Notes: generated from the letters alone by a model not told the origin. Positions 16,291 to 26,263 are shown, numbered from the stretch's first letter. The stretch is 64,000 nucleotides of DNA from Bacteroidota bacterium (GCA_947450025.1 CANFTW010000014.1:1-64000); one strand, 5' to 3'. Program-made: numbers and translations.

Positions 16291-16298
16291 TACATTTG
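16291..16298 (+). promoter_or_regulatory. grpE-dnaJ -7 promoter box
   Basis: TACATTTG fits TAnnTTTG, 14 bases before the grpE ATG. No CIRCE element (the HrcA operator) is visible nearby, so heat control by HrcA is not supported at this promoter. Confidence 0.5.
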
Positions 16299-16312
16299 CC
16301 AAAATTTTTACT

Positions 16313-16870
16313 ATGGAACAGAACGAGAAAGAATCAATTAATCCTATGGAAGGAAATACTGAATTAAATAATGACCAAACGGTTGAGGAAACTATTACTG
16401 AAAACTCTGCTGAAAATACCAATCAACCTATCAATTATGAAGCAAAAATTGCTGAATTAAACGATAAATACTTAAGACTTTATTCTGAATTTGATAACTA
16501 TCGTAAACGTACGATTAAAGAAAAATCAGATATTATTCGTTCTGCAGGAGAAGATGTCTTTAAAGCCATCATTCCATCTATTGATGATTTTGAAAGAGCA
16601 ATTAAGGCTAATGAAACAGTGACTGAACTAGAACCTGTTAAAGAAGGAATCTCGTTAATTTACCATAAATTAAAACTAGCTTGCACTCAAAAAGGATTAG
16701 AGCCTTTAGAAAGTATCGGAAAACCATTTGATGTGGATTATATGGAGTCAATTACCAATATTCCTGCACCATCTGAGGATTTGAAAGGTAAAGTGATTGA
16801 TGAAGTAGAAAAAGGATATAAACTAGGCGATAAGGTAATTCGTTTTGCCAAAGTGGTTGTAGGTAATTAA
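16313..16870 (+). CDS. grpE: nucleotide exchange factor GrpE
   Basis: 185 residues. An acidic, disordered N-terminus (~1-40) is followed by the long dimerising helix ([24 protein letters not shown]) and the beta-wing domain ending [11 protein letters not shown]. It releases ADP from DnaK. It lies 8 bases upstream of dnaJ in one transcript; dnaK itself is not in the window. Confidence 0.97.
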   Translation: MEQNEKESINPMEGNTELNNDQTVEETITENSAENTNQPINYEAKIAELNDKYLRLYSEFDNYRKRTIKEKSDIIRSAGEDVFKAIIPSIDDFERAIKANETVTELEPVKEGISLIYHKLKLACTQKGLEPLESIGKPFDVDYMESITNIPAPSEDLKGKVIDEVEKGYKLGDKVIRFAKVVVGN

Positions 16871-16878
16871 TAATTATT

Positions 16879-18030
16879 ATGAGCAAAAGAGATTTTTACG
16901 AAATATTAGGATTAACAAAAAGCGCTAGTGATGATGAAATTAAAAAAGCATATCGTAAGCTAGCGATTAAATATCATCCAGATAAAAACCCTGATGATAA
17001 AGCCGCTGAAGAAAAATTTAAAGAAGCAGCAGAGGCTTATGAAGTTTTAAGTAATCCAGAAAAACGTCAGCGATATAATCAATATGGTCATGCTGGTGTA
17101 GGCGGTGCTTCAGGTGGCGGTAGCGGCTTTGGCGGCGGTATGAATATGGATGATATCTTTAGTCAATTTGGAGATATATTTGGCGGCGGTGGCGGCTTTG
17201 GTGGCTTTGGCGGTAGTTCTCGTGGAGGGGGAAGAAGAGTCGTTCGTGGATCTAATTTAAGAGTTAAAGTAAAATTAAATTTACAAGAAATTGCAAAAGG
17301 CGTTGAAAAGAAATTAAAGGTCAACAAATTTGTTAATTGTAATACTTGTAAAGGGAGTGGCGCTAAAAATGGAACTTTTGATACTTGTAAGTTATGTAAT
17401 GGTTCAGGTGTTCAAGTAAGAACTCAACAAACTTTTTTAGGAGCCATGCAAACACAAACAACTTGTAGTGGATGTAATGGTGAAGGAAAAACGGTAAAAG
17501 ATAAATGCCAAACCTGTCATGGTGATGGAATTGTTAGAGCAGAAGAAGTTATTTCGATTAACATTCCGGCTGGGGTTGCAGAAGGTATGCAATTATCTGT
17601 TGGTGGGAAAGGTAATGCAGCGCCACGTGGTGGAATAAATGGAGATTTATTAGTCCTTATTGAAGAGGAGGAACATCTTGAATTAAAACGTGATGGAAGC
17701 AATTTGTTTTATGATAGCTATGTGAATTTTGCGGATGCTGCATTAGGTACAAATATTGAAATTCCAACTGTTGATTCAAAGGTTAAAATAAAAATTGAAC
17801 CTGGGACTCAAAGCGGTAAGGTTTTACGATTAAAAGGCAAAGGATTACCAGACGTTAATTCATACGGCACAGGTGATTTATTAGTGAATATTAATGTTTG
17901 GACTCCTCAAAGTTTAAGCGCTGAAGAAAAGAAAATGCTTGAAAATTTAAGAACTTCAAAAAATTTCGAACCTAAGCCTAACCGAAAGGATAAAGGATTT
18001 TTTGATCGAATGAAAGAATACTTTGATTAG
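16879..18030 (+). CDS. dnaJ: chaperone DnaJ (type I)
   Basis: 383 residues. The J-domain has HPD near residue 34. A very glycine-rich G/F segment (~75-118) follows, then four complete CxxCxGxG zinc repeats ([32 protein letters not shown]) between ~150 and 220, and the C-terminal substrate-binding domains. This is the housekeeping partner of DnaK, in contrast to the zinc-less CbpA at 1750-2661. A bidirectional terminator follows. Confidence 0.98.
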   Translation: MSKRDFYEILGLTKSASDDEIKKAYRKLAIKYHPDKNPDDKAAEEKFKEAAEAYEVLSNPEKRQRYNQYGHAGVGGASGGGSGFGGGMNMDDIFSQFGDIFGGGGGFGGFGGSSRGGGRRVVRGSNLRVKVKLNLQEIAKGVEKKLKVNKFVNCNTCKGSGAKNGTFDTCKLCNGSGVQVRTQQTFLGAMQTQTTCSGCNGEGKTVKDKCQTCHGDGIVRAEEVISINIPAGVAEGMQLSVGGKGNAAPRGGINGDLLVLIEEEEHLELKRDGSNLFYDSYVNFADAALGTNIEIPTVDSKVKIKIEPGTQSGKVLRLKGKGLPDVNSYGTGDLLVNINVWTPQSLSAEEKKMLENLRTSKNFEPKPNRKDKGFFDRMKEYFD

Positions 18031-18050
18031 AGATCATTTCAAATTAAATA

Positions 18051-18082
18051 AAAAAACCTTCTGAATTTTAGAAGGTTTTTTT
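18051..18082. terminator. bidirectional terminator between dnaJ and murB
   Basis: AAAAAACCTTCT, 7-base loop, AGAAGGTTTTTTT in the convergent gap; A- and T-runs on each side allow function in both directions. Confidence 0.85.
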
Positions 18083-18113
18083 ATTTAATACATGAGGTAA
18101 GTTTATAGTTTAC

Positions 18114-19130
18114 TTAGATAATATTGACTTCTCTTTCTAATGCGATTCCAAATTTTTCTTTGACAGTGTTTACAACATGACTTGATAAGTTATAAATATC
18201 GGCACCAGTTGCTCCGCCATAATTCACTAATACTAAAGCTTGTAGTTTATGAACTCCAGCATCACCAATACGATATCCTTTTAATCCACTTTGTTCAATT
18301 AACCAACCTGCAGCTAATTTATAGTGTCCATTCTCCAAAGGATAGGCAACTAAATTATGAAATGAGGTTTTTAAATTTTCATAAGTCGTGGCATATACCT
18401 CTGGATTCTTAAAGAAACTACCTGCATTACCAATTTCTTTTGGGTTTGGTAATTTACTGCTTCGAATATTGATGACAGCCTGGGAAATTGCTTTAATGTT
18501 TAATTCATTTATATTCATTGCATCAAGCTCTTGCTTAATGGCGCCATATTCAATATTGAAAGTTGGATTTTTAGATAATTTAAAGGTGACAGAAGTAATG
18601 ATAAATTGATTTTTGAATTGGTGCTTAAAAACACTTTCTCTATATCCAAATGCGCAATCTGATTTAGAAAATGTTTTAACTTCACCTGTTAGGGTATGTA
18701 TAGCTTCTAATTCATAAAAGGTATCTTTTATTTCAACACCATAAGCGCCTATATTTTGCATTGGACTAGCGCCTGTGCAACCTGGTATTAGAGATAAGTT
18801 TTCTAGACCACCATAATTTTTATCAATACACCACATCACAAACTCATGCCATATTTCACCTGCCGCACATTTTACAAATACATTATCCGTTGAATCATTG
18901 ATGATTTCAATACCTTTTAAGTTGTTTTTAATAACCAAAGCATCAATATTTTTAGTAAGGAGCATGTTGCTTCCTCCACCTAAAATTAAGTGTTCATGAT
19001 TGTGGTAAATAGGATGTTGTAATAACTCCTTAATATGTTCAATCGAGTCAACTGTGGTAAAATGTTTAGCTATTGATTCTATACCAAATGTGTTATAAGG
19101 CTTTAATGAAATATGAGAGTTGATTGTCAT
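18114..19130 (-). CDS. murB: UDP-N-acetylenolpyruvoylglucosamine reductase MurB
   Basis: 338 residues, type I MurB (E. coli 342). It is a FAD enzyme that reduces the MurA product to UDP-MurNAc. Visible motifs are YNTFGIES and LGGGSNMLLTKN in the FAD domain, IPGCTGASPMQNIGAYG, the catalytic-serine loop GNAGSFFKNP, and the C-terminal substrate domain. It is monocistronic between terminators and is separated from murA by about 5 kb. Confidence 0.97.
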   Translation of the reverse strand: MTINSHISLKPYNTFGIESIAKHFTTVDSIEHIKELLQHPIYHNHEHLILGGGSNMLLTKNIDALVIKNNLKGIEIINDSTDNVFVKCAAGEIWHEFVMWCIDKNYGGLENLSLIPGCTGASPMQNIGAYGVEIKDTFYELEAIHTLTGEVKTFSKSDCAFGYRESVFKHQFKNQFIITSVTFKLSKNPTFNIEYGAIKQELDAMNINELNIKAISQAVINIRSSKLPNPKEIGNAGSFFKNPEVYATTYENLKTSFHNLVAYPLENGHYKLAAGWLIEQSGLKGYRIGDAGVHKLQALVLVNYGGATGADIYNLSSHVVNTVKEKFGIALEREVNII

Positions 19131-19144
19131 ACTTTAAAATTAAA

Positions 19145-19167
19145 AAAAGCCTCGCAAGGAGGCTTTT
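19145..19167 (-). terminator. terminator between the bacilliredoxin gene and murB
   Basis: AAAAGCCTC, loop GCAAG, GAGGCTTTT; on the minus strand it is followed by more T, so it ends the bacilliredoxin transcript just before murB. Confidence 0.8.
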
Positions 19168-19204
19168 ATTTTTTGAGGACTTTTTAAAAGTGAATTGTTG
19201 GCAA

Positions 19205-19615
19205 TTAACAAAATTCGTCGTAAACCATTTTTAAATGTTCAGCAATCATACTCGCTGTTCTTCCTTCAATATTATGGCGTTCAACAAAATGAACTAATTC
19301 TCCATTTTTAAATAAGGCAATAGCTGGTGATGATGGTGGGTATGGAGCAAAATGTTGACGTGCTTGATTGACAGCCTCACCGTCAAATCCAGCAAATACA
19401 GTGGTTAATTTAGATGGTTTTTTGCCATTTTCTAAACTTAATTTAACTCCTGGACGGCAAGCTCCAGCTGCGCAACCACATACTGAGTTTACAACCATTA
19501 ATACAGTGCCTTCTGATTTTAAAGCGTTTTCAACGCTATCAGGAGTTCTTAAATCTTCAAATCCTACAGCAGTTAATTCTGCTTTCATAGGGGTAACTAA
19601 TGCTTCTGGATACAT
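19205..19615 (-). CDS. brxA: BrxA/BrxB (YphP-type) bacilliredoxin
   Basis: 136 residues. The signature CGC pair is Cys46/Cys48 in NSVCGCAAGACRPG, followed by the typical GFDGEAVNQAR and the cis-Pro segment YPPSSPAIALFKNGE. Bacilliredoxins remove bacillithiol from mixed disulfides on proteins, which implies that this organism makes bacillithiol; no bsh genes are in the window. It has its own -7 box upstream and a terminator downstream. Confidence 0.9.
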   Translation of the reverse strand: MYPEALVTPMKAELTAVGFEDLRTPDSVENALKSEGTVLMVVNSVCGCAAGACRPGVKLSLENGKKPSKLTTVFAGFDGEAVNQARQHFAPYPPSSPAIALFKNGELVHFVERHNIEGRTASMIAEHLKMVYDEFC

Positions 19616-19651
19616 ATTTAATGATTATATATTGGATTAATAAATAGGTTA

Positions 19652-19659
19652 CAAATGTA
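19652..19659 (-). promoter_or_regulatory. bacilliredoxin -7 promoter box
   Basis: TACATTTG on the minus strand fits TAnnTTTG, 37 bases before the ATG. No clear -33 element. Confidence 0.45.
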
Positions 19660-19735
19660 GCTATCATTTGTTTACTTTAACTATTAAAATATGCTAAATA
19701 TTTCTCATTTTATTAAAATAAGAGAGAATAGGAAC

Positions 19736-21943
19736 TTAAAATTTTAACCTTGCTTGTAATTTAAGTTCAGTTTTATGATTAGAGTCAATTTGATTTAAAC
19801 TCCCTTTAGATTGTATAGGTTGATTGTCATATATGGTGCTCGCTAATCTTACCCAAATTTCAAAATTTCTGGTAATGTCCCAATTGAGAATCACATAGGC
19901 TCTTTGTCCTTTGTAATATAAGGCAGGAACGGAATAGGAGTAGAGCACATCATTTTCAAAAGCATATACCCTGCTATCATAACTTTTAGTATCAAAAATA
20001 GCATACCTTATGGTAAACGTTACAGGGAATTTTAATTTTTTATAAATCAGATCTTGAATGAGCGCAACTCCATCTTCACGCTGAGCAGTCTTTTTATCAA
20101 GATGAGTGTATTCTATTCTTGACTTAAATTTAATATCAGGCGTTAATTGAACAGAAACATTATATCGGTAATTATACTGTAGTGAAGGAATTAAATAGTC
20201 GTAAATTGTAGCATCTATATCATTTATATATTTTGTTCTTAGTCTGAATCGAAAATACATATCAATTTTTTTTGATGGTGTATAATTCAATTGAGTGAAA
20301 ATGTCTCTTCCTGTTGAAGGCGCGCTTGCATTAGATTTTAACCATGAAAATTGATATTGATCTAGATAAATTGAAAATGTAAGAGCTTTAAAAAGTTTTG
20401 CTTCCATACCCAGATAAATACTTTTTTCATTTTGAGGAAGTGTATTTTCTGAAATAGCATTGCCAAAAAGATTTTGAAAATTTCTATCAAAATGACGATA
20501 GTGTGCTGTGAAGTTTAATTTAGGGTCTAATGCTACAATGAGCCCTTGACAAAATGCTTTACCTCCATTAGCAGAGGAAGAAAATTCTCCAAATAGATTC
20601 GTATTTCTAAAAACATAATTATAATCTAATCCTGCCACAAAATTATTTTTTCCTATAAAATCATATTGATTATAAATCGTTGAAGATTTAGTTAATGCAG
20701 CACTTAAATTCATATTTTGTAGAGTAACACCTAAATGTAAATTTCTTTTTTCATAGGAAGTATTTAAACCGAAAACTGTTTGATGAATAATCCCTTTATC
20801 TTTCATTAAAGCATTGGTGTTATGAAGGCCTCCAAGTTCTAGGCTACTAATTCCTATAACATCAATTTCGCCATTACTTAAAGTATCCGTTATAGTCGCA
20901 TTGGCATCTATTTTTTTATACGATGCCAGTCCTGTTAGTTCAAAGTTTTTAAACTTAATCGTGCTTGCAAATCCTCTAAAAAAACGATTTTCATCAAAAC
21001 TTTTATAGGCTTTAATACCAGTTCCATTTCGTTTAATGTTCATAGGAGATGCTGATTTTCCAAAAGCAAAACCTTGCCATAATGTTAAACCTTGGCCAAA
21101 GGTGGCTTGGTAATCTCCAATAACGAGTGTTTTTATAAATTTAATATTTCTGATGGCAATGTGACCTGAATAAAAATCAAAACCATTTGTTTGTCGATAT
21201 TGTATTTGTTTTTTACCACTACCATCTTTTAAGGGAATACTATCGATGTTATTTCCGCCAATCTTAAACTCTTCACCTGCATCTTTTTCGCCAGCTAAAA
21301 CAAAGGACACATTATTATTATATTGAAAAGAATATCTAGCAAAAATACGATTAGGACTGCCTAGATAATAGGAGTTTGGTTTGATACGTTTGACACTATC
21401 CGAAACATGATAGCCAGATTGTTCTTCTGTAATTCTTTGAATGCGACTGACAAATTCATGTTTACCATCTTTAAACATTTCTTTTGTACTAAAAAAAGCT
21501 GAGTTAAATTGATCACTGACATATACAAAAGGCATGATTTTTTTGATACTCAACAAATCAAATCCATCAATACTTTGTAATTCATAAATGTTTATTAAGT
21601 AGCCATTTTTTTCTCGATGCCTTAATAAGTTATTAATTTGAATGTCGGTTAAAATTTGTAAGTCAGATAGTTCGTCCTTAGTGGCTTTATTTAAATTGAC
21701 AGGATGCGATTTATAATACATCCATGATTCAGTTAAACTTGATAAATCACCATCTTCAGTTTGTAATTGCTCAGAAAGTATTTCTATATTTTGATTGATT
21801 TGATCATCAATTTGTTCATTACTTTTATAATTAATACTATCATTTTGAGCTAATGAACTTGTTGTCCAAAAGCTAATTAAAATAAAGCTGAATATGAAGC
21901 AATAGCGTGTAATGAATTTATAATTTTTCCGGAAAGTCACCAT
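19736..21943 (-). CDS. helix-hairpin-helix/outer-membrane barrel protein
   Basis: 735 residues from the ATG at 21943; a TTG start 11 codons further upstream is less likely because the signal peptide (MVTFRKNYK... to SLAQ, ~1-33) fits the ATG. Residues ~75-130 hold a ComEA-like helix-hairpin-helix pair (LNKATKDELSDLQILTDIQ and YELQSIDGFDLLSIKKI). The remaining ~600 residues have alternating aromatic strands typical of an outer-membrane beta barrel and end in LQARLKF. This two-part family is widespread in Bacteroidota and of unknown function. Its start overlaps the upstream barrel gene by 26 bases. Confidence 0.82.
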   Translation of the reverse strand: MVTFRKNYKFITRYCFIFSFILISFWTTSSLAQNDSINYKSNEQIDDQINQNIEILSEQLQTEDGDLSSLTESWMYYKSHPVNLNKATKDELSDLQILTDIQINNLLRHREKNGYLINIYELQSIDGFDLLSIKKIMPFVYVSDQFNSAFFSTKEMFKDGKHEFVSRIQRITEEQSGYHVSDSVKRIKPNSYYLGSPNRIFARYSFQYNNNVSFVLAGEKDAGEEFKIGGNNIDSIPLKDGSGKKQIQYRQTNGFDFYSGHIAIRNIKFIKTLVIGDYQATFGQGLTLWQGFAFGKSASPMNIKRNGTGIKAYKSFDENRFFRGFASTIKFKNFELTGLASYKKIDANATITDTLSNGEIDVIGISSLELGGLHNTNALMKDKGIIHQTVFGLNTSYEKRNLHLGVTLQNMNLSAALTKSSTIYNQYDFIGKNNFVAGLDYNYVFRNTNLFGEFSSSANGGKAFCQGLIVALDPKLNFTAHYRHFDRNFQNLFGNAISENTLPQNEKSIYLGMEAKLFKALTFSIYLDQYQFSWLKSNASAPSTGRDIFTQLNYTPSKKIDMYFRFRLRTKYINDIDATIYDYLIPSLQYNYRYNVSVQLTPDIKFKSRIEYTHLDKKTAQREDGVALIQDLIYKKLKFPVTFTIRYAIFDTKSYDSRVYAFENDVLYSYSVPALYYKGQRAYVILNWDITRNFEIWVRLASTIYDNQPIQSKGSLNQIDSNHKTELKLQARLKF

Positions 21944-22778
21944 TTTTGGTATCTTGTTTTGAGTGATCTTTCCCAAATTTGTAGCTTAATCCAATTTGTG
22001 GAGATAATCCTAAAACACTGTGATAAGACGAACTAACATCAATTTTCAATCCATTGTAGTTTACTCCAATACCAAAAGAGGCTTGAGAAGGATAGGAGGC
22101 ACCACCAACACGAATAAATAATAAGTTTGATGGCGAATATTCTATTCCAGCTTTAATATTCATTTTTTGTGCCGATGTTTTTTCAGCCTCTCCAACAATA
22201 AATACTTTTGATGAGAAGATATATTGCGCCCCTATTTTAAATATTGTTGGAATTTTTTCATGATTGTAATTGGTTATATGAGTTCTAAAAGGATTATAAA
22301 TATGTGATGAAATAATTATTTGTGGTAAAATTTTGGCTGTTAATCCTATCGACCCTGTCAGAGCATTAGAGTGTCCATAGATATCGGCAATTTTTGTGTT
22401 TAAATAATCTAATGATATTCCAACACCAATATTATCATTAAGCGTTAAGCCATAGCAAACACTTGCTTGAGATTCTCTGTACAATTGGTAACCTAATGAG
22501 GAATAATTAAATCCAAATGTTCCTTTTTTAATAGGTATAACCGCTACAAATCCACTTTGAGTAAGTTCTTTTACAAAGAATCGATTTTCGCAAAAGGCGC
22601 CTACTTCGGTTTTTCTTAAAAAGCCTAAGTTTCCTTGATTGTTACGAGAGCTCCAGACGTCTATTAAACATGACGAAGAATGACTTAATGACGATGAACG
22701 ACTTCCAATAGAGCCGTCGCCATTAGAACCAATTAGGTACAATGGTAAAATAATAAGTAATGCGATAAACTTATTCAT
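21918..22778 (-). CDS. PorV/PorQ-like outer-membrane protein
   Basis: 286 residues with a signal peptide (~1-17) and a small beta-barrel of repeated amphipathic strands (GTFGFNYSSLGYQLY, NIGVGISLDYLNTKI, ASFGIGVNYNGLKIDVSSSYHS) ending LGLSPQIGLSYKFGKD. This layout recalls the PorV/PorQ/FadL-like proteins of Bacteroidota, but I cannot assign a specific member. The next gene downstream (HhH-barrel) starts inside its 3' end, so the two are co-translated. No promoter motif was clear. Confidence 0.65.
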   Translation of the reverse strand: MNKFIALLIILPLYLIGSNGDGSIGSRSSSLSHSSSCLIDVWSSRNNQGNLGFLRKTEVGAFCENRFFVKELTQSGFVAVIPIKKGTFGFNYSSLGYQLYRESQASVCYGLTLNDNIGVGISLDYLNTKIADIYGHSNALTGSIGLTAKILPQIIISSHIYNPFRTHITNYNHEKIPTIFKIGAQYIFSSKVFIVGEAEKTSAQKMNIKAGIEYSPSNLLFIRVGGASYPSQASFGIGVNYNGLKIDVSSSYHSVLGLSPQIGLSYKFGKDHSKQDTKNGDFPEKL

Positions 22779-22886
22779 TATCCCAAAAATAAAATATTTT
22801 TAAATAAAATTATGATTTTTTGATAAAAATATTGTTCACAAGTTTAAAATTTATATATTTAAAAATCTGTTATATAAATTGAATTC

Positions 22887-25157
22887 ATGAAGCGCATAAT
22901 TCCTCTATACTTAATATTATTATTAGGATCTCCTCTTCTAAAAGGTCAAAGTAACCGATCTTTATATATTGAAAAATTTAAGGAGGCAAATTATTTAATG
23001 CTTGAAAATAATTATGAATTGGCTATAAAATATTTTCATGAAGCCTATATGATTGATTCATCTTCGGCAAATATCAATTACAAATTAGGATTATGTTATT
23101 TACAATCGGCCTCCGAAAAGTATAAAGCAGTATATCATTTAGAAAAAGCAGTTCAGAATGTGACACATAATTATTCTCCTGAAGATCCCACAGAAAAAAG
23201 AGCTTCAGATTTAGCATACTATTCCTTAGGAGAAGCATATCGTTTGAATTATAATTTTATTGCTTCTTACGTATACTTTAAAAAATTTAAGGATTTAGTA
23301 GGCGAACGCAATCCTGAATTAACAGCAGATGTGAATAAACAGCTCCAGATCAATACTGATGCTCAAGAGTTTACTAAAGATACTGCAAAAGTAGTTGTAG
23401 TGAATTTAGGTGATAGTATTAATTCACCTTTTCCAGATTACAGTCCAGTTGTTTCTGCAGATGAATCTACCTTAATTTTTACTTCTAGAAGACCTGAAAG
23501 TACTGGTGGCGAAAAAACTGATGAAGGAAAATATTTAGAAGATATTTATGTCAGTTATAAAAGAAAGGATGGAACTTGGACCACGGCAAAGCCGATAGGC
23601 TCAAATATTAATACCAACGGAAGTGAAGCAAATATTGGTATGTCGCCAGACGGAACCCAATTGTTTGTTTATAAAGATATTAATGGAGGAGACATCTATT
23701 ACAGTGATTTAGAAGGTGATACTTGGAGTAGTTTAACACCTTTGAGTTCTACTATAAATTCTCCGTATTGGGAAACTCACGCTAGCATTTCTATAGATGG
23801 TAGTATTTTATATTTTGTGAGTAATCGTAAAGAAGGGGGATATGGTGGTCGTGATATATGGCGATGTGTAAAATTACCAAATGGTAAATGGAGTTTGCCA
23901 ACTAATTTGGGGCCAACAATTAATACAGCATATGATGAAGACGCCCCATTTATTCACCCTGATGGCGTGACGTTATTTTTTAGCTCAACAGGGCATAAAA
24001 ATATGGGAGGATTTGATGTTTTCAAATCAACCAAAAACGAAGATGGGAAATGGAGTGAACCAGAAAATTTAAGAGCACCTATTAATACACCAGATGATGA
24101 TATTTTTTATGTACAATCGGCTGATGGAAAAAGAGGATATGTTTCATCGGCAAGAAGAGGAGGTCTTGGAGAAAAAGATATTTACCGAATTGATTTTGAA
24201 AGAGCTATAGCTGAACCTTTAACTTTATTAAAGGGGATGTTAACATTTAACGATTCCAATAAAACACCTTCAAATGTTCATATTTCTGTGATTGATGAAA
24301 ATGGTATGGTTATTCAAGATATTATACCAAACGAAAAAACCGGAAAATACATCATGATTTTAGCTCCTGGCGTTAAAGGTAAAACCTACAGCGTTAATTT
24401 TGAGGCAGATGGTTATCAACCGATTTCAATTTCATTAGAGATACCACCTAATTCCTCTTATCAAGAAATTGATAAAGAATTTAGTTTACAGATGATTAAT
24501 TTAGAATCTAAAACATTAGGTACAATGGGAGTAAAAGGTGTTTTAAGAAATAAGGAAGGTAAGTCAATTCCTGGAGCAACCATTATTGTTAAAGATAATT
24601 TATCGGGAGCACTAATTGAAACTTTTTATACCACCATCGATTCGGGCTCTTATTATTTTATTTTAAATCGCGGGCAGAATTATAATATTTCATATGAAGC
24701 AAATGGATATTTATTTCATTCAGAAAATATTAATGTTCCAAAAGTTGCAGAATATTCTATTATGGAAAAGGATGTGGTTTTGGATAAGTTAGAGGTAGGA
24801 TCTAAAATTGTATTGAATAATATTTTCTTTGATTCTAATAAGTCTATTTTAAGAAAAGAATCAACGATTGAAATCGATAAATTAGTTGATTTATTGAAAG
24901 AATATCCCGAGTTAATTATTGAAGTATCAGGACATACTGACAATAAAGGAAATGATGAGGCTAATTTAAAATTGTCTCAAGCTAGATCTCAATCCGTAGT
25001 GAATGCCCTGATTAAAAAAGGCATTAAAAAAGAATATTTAATAGCTAAAGGATATGGTGAAACAGCGCCTATTGCACCTAATACATTAAGTAATGGTAAA
25101 CCCGACTTAAAAGGAATGCAGCAAAACAGAAGAGTGGAATTAAAAATTATAAAATAA
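22887..25157 (+). CDS. PorE-like TPR/PD40/OmpA protein
   Basis: 756 residues with a signal peptide (~1-20) but no clear lipobox. Order: tetratricopeptide repeats (~22-150), WD40-like/PD40 beta-propeller blades (~170-440, with repeated DGSILYFVSNRKEGGYGGRDIW and DGVTLFFSSTGHKNMGGFDVFKS type units, about 20 residues each), two carboxypeptidase-regulatory-like domains (~450-535 and ~545-630), and an OmpA domain (~645-756; SGHTDNKGNDEANLKLSQARSQ). The same order is described for PorE, a peptidoglycan-tethered type IX secretion component in Porphyromonas. Paralogues with this architecture are common, so PorE itself is not certain. Confidence 0.82.
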   Translation: MKRIIPLYLILLLGSPLLKGQSNRSLYIEKFKEANYLMLENNYELAIKYFHEAYMIDSSSANINYKLGLCYLQSASEKYKAVYHLEKAVQNVTHNYSPEDPTEKRASDLAYYSLGEAYRLNYNFIASYVYFKKFKDLVGERNPELTADVNKQLQINTDAQEFTKDTAKVVVVNLGDSINSPFPDYSPVVSADESTLIFTSRRPESTGGEKTDEGKYLEDIYVSYKRKDGTWTTAKPIGSNINTNGSEANIGMSPDGTQLFVYKDINGGDIYYSDLEGDTWSSLTPLSSTINSPYWETHASISIDGSILYFVSNRKEGGYGGRDIWRCVKLPNGKWSLPTNLGPTINTAYDEDAPFIHPDGVTLFFSSTGHKNMGGFDVFKSTKNEDGKWSEPENLRAPINTPDDDIFYVQSADGKRGYVSSARRGGLGEKDIYRIDFERAIAEPLTLLKGMLTFNDSNKTPSNVHISVIDENGMVIQDIIPNEKTGKYIMILAPGVKGKTYSVNFEADGYQPISISLEIPPNSSYQEIDKEFSLQMINLESKTLGTMGVKGVLRNKEGKSIPGATIIVKDNLSGALIETFYTTIDSGSYYFILNRGQNYNISYEANGYLFHSENINVPKVAEYSIMEKDVVLDKLEVGSKIVLNNIFFDSNKSILRKESTIEIDKLVDLLKEYPELIIEVSGHTDNKGNDEANLKLSQARSQSVVNALIKKGIKKEYLIAKGYGETAPIAPNTLSNGKPDLKGMQQNRRVELKIIK

Positions 25158-25202
25158 TTGAAATTAGAGTTCCACTTTTTATTTAAAAATTCATTAATAT
25201 AG

Positions 25203-25223
25203 CTGATTATAGTCAGGTTTTTT
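25203..25223 (+). terminator. weak terminator after the PorE-like gene
   Basis: CTGAT, loop TATA, GTCAG (5 bp with one G-T pair) followed by GTTTTTTC. Short stem but a good T-run. Confidence 0.4.
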
Positions 25224-25255
25224 CTTTATCTAAAAACAAATTAATTATTAATTTT

Positions 25256-25296
25256 ACCTAAAGTGATTGTATAATTATTACATAATTACTTTAGGT
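25256..25296. repeat. inverted repeat upstream of ppk2
   Basis: ACCTAAAGT (25256-25264) is exactly complementary to ACTTTAGGT (25288-25296) across a 23-base AT-only-like spacer, 19 bases before the ppk2 ATG. Beyond one mismatch, three further pairs extend it. It may be an operator or a 5'-leader stem. Confidence 0.5.
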
Positions 25297-25315
25297 TAAA
25301 TCATTGTGACAATAT

Positions 25316-26203
25316 ATGCCAATTAATCAATCTAAAACAAAAGAAAAAATTAAACCTACTAAAAAATTAAAGTCAGCTAAGAAATCTGTGAAATCAGATT
25401 TAGGAGACATTGAAGTTAGTTATGGAGACAAGATGTCAAGTTCTGAATATGAAAGTGAACTCAATAAATTAGGAATTGAGTTAGTAAAACTTCAGGAATG
25501 GGTTAAATTAAAAAAATTACGAGTTGTTGTGTTATTTGAAGGTCGTGATGCAGCAGGTAAAGGTGGAGTCATAAAAGCAATTGATCGTTTTTTAAATCCA
25601 AGAATTTGTAAAGTTGTGGCATTAGGTATACCAACAGAAAAAGAAAAACAACAATGGTATTTTCAAAGATATGTATCGGAATTACCTACAGGTGGTGAAA
25701 TTGCATTATTTGATAGAAGTTGGTATAATCGAGCAGGGGTAGAATATGTGATGAATTTTTGTTCAAACGATGAACATGAAGAGTTTTTACGTACTTGCCC
25801 TGAATTTGAAAAGATGTTGATTCGTTCGGGAACTATACTTATAAAATATTGGTTTTCGGTAAGTAATAAGGAGCAAGAAAAACGTTTTATGGAACGAATC
25901 AATAATCCTATTAAGAGATGGAAAATTAGCCCAATGGATATTGAATCTAGAAATAAATGGGTTGAATTTTCAATGGCTAAAGATAAAATGTTTGCCTATA
26001 CAGATACGAAACAATCTCCTTGGTTTGTTGTTGAAGCAGATGATAAGCGTCGATCTAGATTGAATTGTATCAACCATTTATTATCTAAAATACCTTATGA
26101 AGGTATTCCTGAAAAAACATTTGATTTACCTCCTAGAAAAGCTGACAAATGCTATGTAAGACCTCCTAAGCAAGAGCAGAATTATGTACCAAGTAAGTAT
26201 TAA
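25316..26203 (+). CDS. ppk2: polyphosphate kinase 2
   Basis: 295 residues. A Lys-rich, disordered start (~1-30) precedes the PPK2 P-loop kinase domain: Walker A FEGRDAAGKGG (~residues 75-85), the lid region, and FDRSWYNRAGVE (~132-143) as Walker B. It transfers phosphate between polyphosphate and nucleoside diphosphates. Length and motifs fit a single-domain PPK2; nucleotide preference is not evident. It is monocistronic, with the inverted repeat at 25256-25296 in its leader and a bidirectional terminator after it. Confidence 0.94.
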   Translation: MPINQSKTKEKIKPTKKLKSAKKSVKSDLGDIEVSYGDKMSSSEYESELNKLGIELVKLQEWVKLKKLRVVVLFEGRDAAGKGGVIKAIDRFLNPRICKVVALGIPTEKEKQQWYFQRYVSELPTGGEIALFDRSWYNRAGVEYVMNFCSNDEHEEFLRTCPEFEKMLIRSGTILIKYWFSVSNKEQEKRFMERINNPIKRWKISPMDIESRNKWVEFSMAKDKMFAYTDTKQSPWFVVEADDKRRSRLNCINHLLSKIPYEGIPEKTFDLPPRKADKCYVRPPKQEQNYVPSKY

Positions 26204-26237
26204 AAAAAAGTCCCTCTTTATTAAGAGGGACTTTTTT
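26204..26237. terminator. bidirectional terminator between ppk2 and gap
   Basis: AAAAAAGTCCCTCTT, loop TATT, AAGAGGGACTTTTTT; a 15-bp dyad in the convergent gap. Confidence 0.9.
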
Positions 26238-26263
26238 ATGATATAGATTATAAAATATTACGA

